From Chryseobacterium gleum (GTDB lineage Bacteria > Bacteroidota > Bacteroidia > Flavobacteriales_D > Sanyastnellaceae), in NCBI GenBank assembly GCA_943330925.2, contig CALQJP020000126.1, forward strand, positions 1 to 7,087: a DNA stretch of 7,087 nt, given 5' to 3'. The notes below the pieces were generated by a model. It had not been told where the DNA came from. It was given only the letters and a program-made list of their open reading frames with translations, and did no database searches. This document shows positions 1 to 4,514 of the stretch, in pieces (within the stretch, counting starts at the first letter, position 1; every line of letters starts with the position of its first letter). The position numbers and the translations under genes are program-made.

Positions 1-95
1 GCTATGAGTTCGCGCATTGCTTTGCGGAGTTCTTTTCGAAAGAGCATTGTATCAAACGTCACATTGCCCAGCACAGCTTTATAATACTCCAGCAT
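1..95 (-). CDS. Small conserved-looking hypothetical protein, N-terminal part (cut by left edge)
   Basis: The minus strand is open from an ATG at 95 to the left edge, giving 31 codons. The product begins MLEYYKAVLGN and continues with TFDTMLFRKELRKAMREL. The segment is amphipathic and Lys/Arg/Glu-rich, as expected of a small helical cytoplasmic protein. From memory, short Bacteroidota proteins of unknown function begin in a similar way (MLEYYK, then a V-x-F-D, then a LFRKELRKA-type stretch). That likeness is the main reason to call it a gene, and I could not verify it by search. The ATG at 95 is the only sensible start, because a stop codon lies in frame six codons upstream. There is no Shine-Dalgarno sequence. 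The 3' end lies outside the window, so length and function are unknown. A chance ORF remains possible. Confidence 0.55.
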   Translation of the reverse strand, partial: MLEYYKAVLGNVTFDTMLFRKELRKAMRELI

Positions 96-148
96 ACATT
101 TAAAGTTAGGTTAGGTAGTTTTTCACAGAGTTCTGTAAGCTTTCGTGT

Positions 149-182
149 GGTGAATGCACTCCTGTGGTATGTGCATTTCACC
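149..182 (-). other. Stem-loop upstream of the small minus-strand gene
   Basis: GGTGAATGCAC (149-159) pairs with GTGCATTTCACC (171-182): 11 base pairs with one bulged base, around an 11-base loop. It lies 54 bases upstream of the ATG at 95, so it would fall in the 5' leader of that gene if transcription starts further right. The pairing is seen directly; a regulatory role is inference. It lacks a T-run on either side, so it does not look like an intrinsic terminator. Confidence 0.4.
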
Positions 183-305
183 TTTCAATAGTTCGTTGTT
201 TCTCATTATGCCCTTTATAACGGGAGCATTCCGTTTTAGGTTACATTTTTTCAAAATTCGTCGCCCACAATTTTAATTTGGTCAAGCTGCTCAAAGGGGG
301 GAAAA

Positions 306-337
306 GAAATACCCCCGAACGTTTCCGGGGGTATTTC
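306..337. terminator. Strong terminator-like stem-loop, possibly bidirectional
   Basis: GAAATACCCCCG (306-317) pairs perfectly with CGGGGGTATTTC (326-337): a 12-bp stem with five consecutive G-C pairs around an 8-base loop. Leftward reading gives a TATTTCTTTT tail, the better U-tract; rightward reading gives TATTTCCTT. It therefore looks like a Rho-independent terminator that could work both ways. It is an orphan: no gene in the window obviously ends here. The nearest genes, the small gene starting at 95 and recQ starting at 570, both point away from it. It may end an untranslated RNA, act as an attenuator in a leader, insulate the two divergent units, or be left over from a lost gene. Confidence 0.65.
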
Positions 338-456
338 CTTAACCTTAACCAAAACCAAACTTGCGAGAAGTTTTATTAGACGATTGGTGCTTTTCCAATC
401 TCTGTGCCATGGAACGGAGGAAGGAAGCGATTTATTTGTGAAAGGCTGTTAAGAGA

Positions 457-533
457 ATGGCGAATGGCGAGTGACCAATGGCGAGCGGCGAGTGGCGAAT
501 GAATTTGCCATTCGCCATTCGCCACTCGCCATT
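457..533. repeat. Palindromic array of eleven 7-bp units in front of recQ
   Basis: The stretch divides exactly into eleven heptamers without a slip. Six G-rich units come first (ATGGCGA, ATGGCGA, GTGACCA, ATGGCGA, GCGGCGA, GTGGCGA), then a turn (ATGAATT), then four complementary units (TGCCATT, CGCCATT, CGCCACT, CGCCATT). The halves fold on each other: 477-501 pairs with 509-533 over 25 positions, with one G-T wobble (492/518) and one mismatch (486/524), and a 7-base loop. It ends 36 bases before the recQ ATG. This is a short intergenic repeat of the REP-like or tandem-heptamer kind. It could affect recQ transcription by cruciform or hairpin formation, but no function is shown by sequence. 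Confidence 0.85.
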
Positions 534-549
534 ATTTAAACTATAGTTG

Positions 550-557
550 CATTTTTG
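550..557 (+). promoter_or_regulatory. Possible -7 box for recQ
   Basis: CATTTTTG matches the Bacteroidota -7 consensus TAnnTTTG except at its first base and ends 12 bases before the recQ ATG. A second near match, TATAGTTG, sits at 542-549. No clear -33 TTTG or TTG lies at the usual distance; that zone is occupied by the end of the heptamer palindrome. The box also contains the TTG at 555 that could be misread as a start codon. Confidence 0.3.
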
Positions 558-569
558 CCGACAGAACTC

Positions 570-2471
570 ATGGCTATCCAACACGACATATTAAAGCGCT
601 ACTGGGGCTTCGACACCTTTCGTGCGGCACAGGAAGAGGTAGTGCAGGCGGCTATTGATGGCGTTGATACGTTGGCCATGCTCCCAACGGGAGGTGGAAA
701 GTCGCTATGCTTTCAGGTGCCGGCCTTGTGTCGAGGAGGCGTTTGTTTAGTTGTATCGCCTTTGTTGGCGCTCATGAACGACCAGGTGCAAGCCCTTCGA
801 AAACGTGGGCTTTCGGCACATGCGGTCAACTCTTCCATGAGCTACCGCGAAATAGACCGTGTGCTCGACAACTGTGTGTACGGAACTGTTCACTTCTTAT
901 ATGTTTCGCCCGAACGATTGCAGAATGAGCTTTTCCAAGCTCGGGTGCGCAAAATGAAGTTGTCGCTCATTGCGGTCGACGAGGCGCATTGCATTTCGCA
1001 GTGGGGATATGATTTCAGGCCGGATTATATCCGCATAGGTGAATTGCGTGAGCTATTTCCGGATGTGCCGGTGTTGGCGCTTACTGCTAGTGCAACGCCC
1101 GAGGTGGTCGAGGATATTCAAGAGAAGTTGAAGTTTCGAAAGCCTCATGTTGTTTCTTCCGGCTTTGCTCGCAGCAATCTCTCCTACAATGTCCTGTATC
1201 ACGAGGAAAAGGAAGGCAAGATTGCCGAGATATTGGAAAAGATGCCTGGCAGTGCGATCGTGTATTGCGCCTCACGCCTTCGCACCCATGCAATGGCGGA
1301 CTATCTATGGAAGCGCGGAATGGCTAGCGGTGTTTATCATGCAGGTCTTACACATGACCAGCGGCGCGACGCATTCAATCGGTGGATGAAAGGGGAGATA
1401 CGTGTAATCTGCGCCACGAACGCTTTTGGAATGGGCATCGACAAGCCGGATGTACGTCTGGTGTTGCACGCCGATGTGCCAACGCAGCCGGAGGCTTATT
1501 TTCAAGAAGCGGGCAGAGCAGGTCGTGACGGACAACCCGCACACACTGTATTGCTTTGGAATGAAAGCGATGTGCAGCGCCGTGAAAAGAGTCACGAAAT
1601 CAAGTTTCCGCCGCACGAGAAAATACGTAGTGTTTACCGGGCTCTGGGCGCTCATCTGCAACTGGCAATAGGATCAGGTAAGGATGAGGTATTTCCGGTC
1701 GACTTTGGAGAGCTCGGCAAGCTCAGCGACAGCAAGCCGGCCGAGGTAGTGGCTGCATTGCAATTGCTCACGCTAAGCGGGGTGCTGTATTTCGATGAAG
1801 GAAGTTACTCACCCTCGCGTTTGATGCTGCTGCTAGACAAGGGTGGCCTCTACAGCTTTCAGGTTGCTCATCCTGAGTGGGAGCGATTTATCGGCGCTTT
1901 GCTGCGCATGTATGGAGGCTTGTTTGACCAGTTTGTGGTGGTCCGTGAAAGCGATATTGCCAAGCAACTGAAATATACATTGGGCGATGTATCACGAAAG
2001 CTGCAGCAGCTGGCCGAGTTGGGTGTGCTTGACTACGAGCCGCAAACCGACCAACCGCGGATTACATTCCTCACACCTCGCATGCGCGAAGAAGATGTAC
2101 GAATACCAAAGGAAGTATATGAGGAGCGCAGGCAAGGCGACGAGCTGCGCTGGCATGCCATGGATAATTATTTGCGCCGTGAGATATGTCGCAGCGTGCA
2201 GTTGTTGCGCTACTTCGGCGACGATTTCCCACAGCCCTGTGGCCGCTGTGATGTGTGCCGCAGCGAAGAGCGTATTAAGCGCACATCGATGAGTATGCAG
2301 CAGCTGGACGAAGACTTGTTTCGTTTGTTACTTGCTTCACCTCTTACCCTGGAAGCCGCAGTCAAATCACTTTCGCAATACGACCCGGAGAAGGTAGTTG
2401 AGTTCATTCGCCGCAAGCTTGATGTGCAGGAGGTGATGATGGACGATGAGGGAAGGCTGCGATTGCCGTAA
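570..2471 (+). CDS. recQ: RecQ family ATP-dependent DNA helicase (Bacteroidota-type, C-terminal zinc cluster)
   Basis: A 3'-5' superfamily 2 DNA helicase acting in recombination and replication-fork repair in the cytoplasm; 633 residues. All RecQ motifs are present: Walker A TGGGKS (Lys44), DEAH at 137-140 followed by the RecQ aromatic-rich loop CISQWGYDFRPDY, LTASAT (motif III), VYCASR (motif IV), CATNAFGMGIDKPD (motif V) and QEAGRAGRDG at 312-321 (motif VI). A winged-helix-like segment occupies roughly 355-520. The zinc ligands Cys540, 557, 560 and 563 come after it, with spacing C-x16-C-x2-C-x2-C as in E. coli RecQ, where the cluster precedes the winged helix. No HRDC domain follows. The ATG at 570 is preferred: an in-frame TTG at 555 would add five residues but lies inside a promoter-like box, and family members start close to this ATG. 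No Shine-Dalgarno sequence is visible. Confidence 0.96.
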   Translation: MAIQHDILKRYWGFDTFRAAQEEVVQAAIDGVDTLAMLPTGGGKSLCFQVPALCRGGVCLVVSPLLALMNDQVQALRKRGLSAHAVNSSMSYREIDRVLDNCVYGTVHFLYVSPERLQNELFQARVRKMKLSLIAVDEAHCISQWGYDFRPDYIRIGELRELFPDVPVLALTASATPEVVEDIQEKLKFRKPHVVSSGFARSNLSYNVLYHEEKEGKIAEILEKMPGSAIVYCASRLRTHAMADYLWKRGMASGVYHAGLTHDQRRDAFNRWMKGEIRVICATNAFGMGIDKPDVRLVLHADVPTQPEAYFQEAGRAGRDGQPAHTVLLWNESDVQRREKSHEIKFPPHEKIRSVYRALGAHLQLAIGSGKDEVFPVDFGELGKLSDSKPAEVVAALQLLTLSGVLYFDEGSYSPSRLMLLLDKGGLYSFQVAHPEWERFIGALLRMYGGLFDQFVVVRESDIAKQLKYTLGDVSRKLQQLAELGVLDYEPQTDQPRITFLTPRMREEDVRIPKEVYEERRQGDELRWHAMDNYLRREICRSVQLLRYFGDDFPQPCGRCDVCRSEERIKRTSMSMQQLDEDLFRLLLASPLTLEAAVKSLSQYDPEKVVEFIRRKLDVQEVMMDDEGRLRLP

Positions 2472-2578
2472 CGTTGCCTTCTGCCCCTCACTGTCACCGA
2501 TCCTTATGGTAGGGCAGTGCTTGACACAGGCCCAACAGCAATTGGTAAAACGGAGCGCTGTGTCCGCACTCCGCATAT

Positions 2579-2617
2579 CGCACCTTATGGACGCATTGCC
2601 ATGCGTCCCTACCATCG
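2579..2617. repeat. 39-bp repeat block, copy 1, with 8+4+8 palindrome
   Basis: Identical over 39 bases to 2657-2695, with a 78-bp period. Its core at 2589-2608 is a perfect palindrome, GGACGCAT-TGCC-ATGCGTCC: an 8-bp stem and 4-base loop. It is preceded by CACCTTATG and followed by CTACCATCG. The core stem recurs at 4391-4410 and 4471-4490. A REP-like element is the best description; I cannot name a family. Confidence 0.85.
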
Positions 2618-2626
2618 TAATATCGT

Positions 2627-2661
2627 CGCGCACCTCGCACTTCGCATATCGCACTTCGCAC
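2627..2661. repeat. Five tandem 7-bp units of the TTCGCAC type
   Basis: The units CGCGCAC, CTCGCAC, TTCGCAT, ATCGCAC and TTCGCAC follow each other without a slip. Shorter arrays of the same unit flank the palindromic blocks at 2563-2583 (TCCGCAC, TCCGCAT, ATCGCAC) and 2707-2727 (CGCGCAC, CCAGCAC, TTCGCAC). Unlike the array before recQ, this one has no complementary half nearby. Confidence 0.75.
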
Positions 2662-2695
2662 CTTATGGACGCATTGCCATGCGTCCCTACCATCG
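2657..2695. repeat. 39-bp repeat block, copy 2, with 8+4+8 palindrome
   Basis: Exact second copy of the block at 2579-2617, with its palindrome at 2667-2686. Flanking 7-bp arrays follow both copies (CGCGCAC, then units of the CTCGCAC or TTCGCAC type), so the duplicated module is longer than 39 bp, but its outer part has diverged. Confidence 0.85.
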
Positions 2696-2781
2696 GATTA
2701 TCGTGTCGCGCACCCAGCACTTCGCACTTTCTAATTAGAACTTATCTAACCCGCGCACTCGCGCCACACTGTATAATTCGG

Positions 2782-2789
2782 TAGCTTTG
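2782..2789 (+). promoter_or_regulatory. Bacteroidota -7 box of rlmI
   Basis: TAGCTTTG matches TAnnTTTG fully and ends only five bases before the rlmI ATG. Transcription would then begin at or almost at the start codon, giving a leaderless or nearly leaderless mRNA, consistent with the absence of a Shine-Dalgarno sequence. No clear -33 TTTG is seen about 20 bases upstream. Confidence 0.5.
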
Positions 2790-2794
2790 CCGCC

Positions 2795-3976
2795 ATGTCA
2801 TTTTCCAAAATCATTCTCAAGCCCAGTAAGGAGCAATCGCTGAAGCGTTTTCATCCGTGGGTATTTAGCGGCGCAATACAACGCACTGAAGGCGCAGCTC
2901 ACGATGGCGATATCGTCGAAGTATGCGATAGCAAAGGCGCGTATCTCGCTACCGGGCACTGCTCAGAAGGTTCTATTGCGGTGCGCATTTTTTCGTTCGA
3001 CGGGTTCGATGGCAGCACCGATTTCTGGGTGGAAAAAATCAGCAATGCCTATCGCCTTCGCAAGTTGCTGGGCTTTACGGATAATGCCAGTACTACGATC
3101 TATCGATTGATACACGGCGAGGGTGATGGCCTTCCCGGTCTCATTGTCGACATCTATGGCAGCACTGCCGTAATTCAAACGCACAGCGCGGGTATGTTCG
3201 AACAGCGTCAAATCATTGCCGATGCGATAGCGAAAATTTATGGAGATAAAATCAGTGCTGTCTATGACCGTGGCGATGAGAAAGTAGGAGGGAAGGGCAC
3301 CGGTACGCATGGCGAATACCTAATTGGGAGCAAGCAAGATTCAACATGCAACGAGCACGGTTGTTCGTTTGACGTGGATTGGGAAGGAGGCCAAAAAACG
3401 GGTTTCTTTATCGATCAACGTGAAAACCGAAAATTGCTTGGGGATTTTGCAAAGGGCAAAAAGGTGCTCAATACGTTTTGTTACACCGGTGGATTTTCGG
3501 TGTATGCGCTCAAAGCGGGTGCAACCTTGGTGCATAGCCTCGACAGCAGTCAGAAGGCGCTCGACCTTGCGGTGGTCAATGCCAAACTGAACGGTTTCGA
3601 AGCGCCTGTGCATGATGTCATCAAGGCCGACGCAGTTGAATATATGAAGCAACTGAAGGAAGATTACGACATCATTGTGCTCGATCCGCCGGCGTTTGCC
3701 AAGCACCTCAGTGCTCGTCATAAAGCCGTGCAGGGCTACATCCGCATCAACGAAGCCGCTATCAAACAAATCAAACCCGGAGGCATCATCTTCACGTTTT
3801 CATGCTCGCAGGTGGTCGACAAAAAACTCTTCCGCGACTCTATCATGGCGGCGAGTATAAACGCACGTCGCAAGGTGCGCGTGTTGCACCAATTGCATCA
3901 GCCGGCCGACCATCCCGTGAGTATCTATCACCCGGAAGGAGAATACTTGAAAGGACTTGTTATCGAAGTTGAATAA
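2795..3976 (+). CDS. rlmI: Class I SAM-dependent rRNA methyltransferase, RlmI-like (23S rRNA m5C)
   Basis: Product of 393 residues, the family's usual size. E. coli RlmI methylates C5 of cytidine 1962 in 23S rRNA; the same reaction is likely here by similarity. Residues 3-70 form a PUA domain (KRFHPWVFSGAI, then the GD-x-V-x-V strand). A linker domain runs to about 195. The Rossmann methyltransferase core follows: QKTGFFIDQREN (200-211), the SAM-binding loop CYTGGFS (229-235), the acidic strand end LDSS (249-252), the motif IV DPP at 297-299, and TFSCS at 334-338 with Cys337 as the expected catalytic nucleophile. The C-terminal ADHP and PEGEYLKG stretches also fit RlmI. The ATG at 2795 places the PUA domain at the very N-terminus, as in the family. 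The thioesterase gene begins one base after its stop codon, so both are probably on one transcript. Confidence 0.93.
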   Translation: MSFSKIILKPSKEQSLKRFHPWVFSGAIQRTEGAAHDGDIVEVCDSKGAYLATGHCSEGSIAVRIFSFDGFDGSTDFWVEKISNAYRLRKLLGFTDNASTTIYRLIHGEGDGLPGLIVDIYGSTAVIQTHSAGMFEQRQIIADAIAKIYGDKISAVYDRGDEKVGGKGTGTHGEYLIGSKQDSTCNEHGCSFDVDWEGGQKTGFFIDQRENRKLLGDFAKGKKVLNTFCYTGGFSVYALKAGATLVHSLDSSQKALDLAVVNAKLNGFEAPVHDVIKADAVEYMKQLKEDYDIIVLDPPAFAKHLSARHKAVQGYIRINEAAIKQIKPGGIIFTFSCSQVVDKKLFRDSIMAASINARRKVRVLHQLHQPADHPVSIYHPEGEYLKGLVIEVE

Positions 3977-3977
3977 G

Positions 3978-4379
3978 ATGGAATTGAAGCCGTATCGAGT
4001 TGACATACGATTTTCTGATATCGATGTAATGGGGCATGTGAACAATGCCACCTACTTTACCTATGCCGAGCAAGCACGTATCTATTTCTTTCACCAGCTC
4101 GTGGGCGATGAATGGAACTGGAACAAGCAAGGCATTCTGGTGGCACGCAACGAAATGGATTATCTGCAGCCGATTCATTTCAACGACAAAGTGGATATTC
4201 ATGTCTTCTGCAAACACATCGGCAACAAGAGCTATACATTGGGCTATCGCTATATGCGCGGGGAACAACTTTGCGCAACCGGAGCTTCGGTGCTGGTGTG
4301 TTTCGACTACGAGGAGCGCAGGACGATGGAGGTGCCGGAGAGGTGGCGCCTGTTGTTGTCAGAGCTCATGCCAGGATAG
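3978..4379 (+). CDS. Acyl-CoA thioesterase, 4-hydroxybenzoyl-CoA thioesterase-like hotdog fold
   Basis: Product of 133 residues, typical of single-hotdog thioesterases, which hydrolyse acyl-CoA thioesters to free acid and CoA as cytoplasmic homo-oligomers. The N-terminal signature is clear: RFSDIDVMGHVNNATYFTY followed by EQAR, with Asp16 in the D-x-x-G-H position expected to be catalytic. The mid-protein segment ILVARNEMDYLQPIHFNDKVDI is the hotdog strand region common to the YbgC/FcbC group. The substrate cannot be read from sequence. The ATG at 3978 starts one base after the rlmI stop; an in-frame TTG at 3957 would overlap rlmI by 20 bases and add seven residues before the conserved start, so it is rejected. 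The pairing with rlmI looks like co-transcription for convenience rather than a shared pathway. Confidence 0.9.
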   Translation: MELKPYRVDIRFSDIDVMGHVNNATYFTYAEQARIYFFHQLVGDEWNWNKQGILVARNEMDYLQPIHFNDKVDIHVFCKHIGNKSYTLGYRYMRGEQLCATGASVLVCFDYEERRTMEVPERWRLLLSELMPG

Positions 4380-4388
4380 TCCTAGGCA

Positions 4389-4416
4389 GTGGACGCACAG
4401 CAGTGCGTCCTTACCC
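4389..4416. repeat. 28-bp hairpin repeat, copy 3 of the GGACGCA family
   Basis: Core 4391-4410 is GGACGCAC-AGCA-GTGCGTCC: a perfect 8-bp stem with a 4-base loop, followed by TTACCC. It differs from 4469-4496 at one loop base. Compared with the copies at 2589 and 2667, the eighth stem pair is C-G instead of T-A and the loop is changed, while the first seven pairs are identical. Confidence 0.85.
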
Positions 4417-4468
4417 TCGTCCTCTCGAGGTCTTGCATGTGAGAGCTGAGTGTTGGACTCTTGTCTAG

Positions 4469-4496
4469 GTGGACGCACAGCGGTGCGTCCTTACCC
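4469..4496. repeat. 28-bp hairpin repeat, copy 4 of the GGACGCA family
   Basis: Core 4471-4490 is GGACGCAC-AGCG-GTGCGTCC, preceded by GT and followed by TTACCC as in copy 3, at an 80-bp period. The CTAGG that precedes both copies suggests that the duplicated unit extends a little to the left. Confidence 0.85.
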
Positions 4497-4514
4497 GTGC
4501 GGTTAGGCAGAGGT

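Larger units (their letters stand above)
96..554. other. Non-coding region between the small minus-strand gene and recQ
   Basis: About 460 bases with no supportable protein gene. It is richer in A+T than the genes to the right. It holds the hairpin at 149-182, a 5-bp inverted repeat (ACAGA/TCTGT, 125-136), another 5-bp one (AACGG/CCGTT, 219-235), the terminator-like stem-loop at 306-337, a 6-bp hairpin (GATTGG/CCAATC, 382-400), and the 7-bp-unit palindrome at 457-533. Just after the terminator-like element is an A/C-rich stretch (339-360, CTTAACC and AAAACCAAAC), of a kind often seen in Bacteroidota 5' leaders. The following ATG (near 409) opens only ten codons before TGA. I recognise no tRNA, rRNA or known structured RNA here. 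Confidence 0.6.
2472..2794. other. Repeat-rich intergenic region between recQ and rlmI
   Basis: This 323-base gap holds a near-tandem duplicated repeat module. 7-bp arrays of the TCGCAC type lie at 2563-2583, 2627-2661 and 2707-2727, alternating with two identical 39-bp blocks (2579-2617 and 2657-2695), each carrying an 8+4+8 palindrome. A 9-base inverted partial copy of the block end (ATGGTAGGG, 2506-2514) lies near recQ. No conventional terminator with a T-run follows recQ. Several open frames cross the region in both directions, but their translations are just the repeats read out (CEVRYAKCEVR, MDALPCVPT), so I do not treat them as genes. The last 60 bases hold the rlmI promoter candidate. 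Confidence 0.75.
4380..4514. other. Convergent intergenic region with paired hairpin repeats
   Basis: The thioesterase gene and the minus-strand amylase gene converge on this 135-base gap. It contains two 28-bp repeats (4389-4416, 4469-4496) with 8-bp stems and, between them, a 5-bp hairpin CCTCG/CGAGG (4415-4430). None is followed by a T-run on either strand, so no classical Rho-independent terminator can be named, although the hairpins are the best candidates for ending both transcripts. Confidence 0.6.

Noticed and set aside
82..187. Alternative minus-strand frame opening at a GTG, with a KLTELCEKLPNL stretch, overlapping the start of the small gene
   Set aside because: It has no ATG, is short, and overlaps the better frame at 1-95; nothing supports translation.
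457..533. CRISPR array
   Set aside because: Units are 7 bp, directly abutting, with no spacers, and no cas genes are in the window.
555..569. TTG at 555 as the start of recQ
   Set aside because: It adds only five unconserved residues and lies inside a promoter-like CATTTTTG box; the ATG at 570 fits the family N-terminus.
2579..2695. Two-copy 39-bp repeat as a minimal CRISPR array
   Set aside because: The 39-bp interval between copies is itself made of 7-bp repeats rather than a unique spacer, and related palindromes occur in another gap at a different spacing.
2446..2784. Open frames on both strands across the recQ-rlmI gap (about 73-117 codons)
   Set aside because: Their translations are readouts of the DNA repeats (CEVRYAKCEVR, MDALPCVPT twice), they overlap the recQ end, and frames are open on both strands at once, as expected when short repeats lack stop codons.
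3957..3977. TTG at 3957 as the thioesterase start
   Set aside because: It would overlap the end of rlmI and add seven residues before the conserved hotdog N-terminus; the ATG at 3978 is better.
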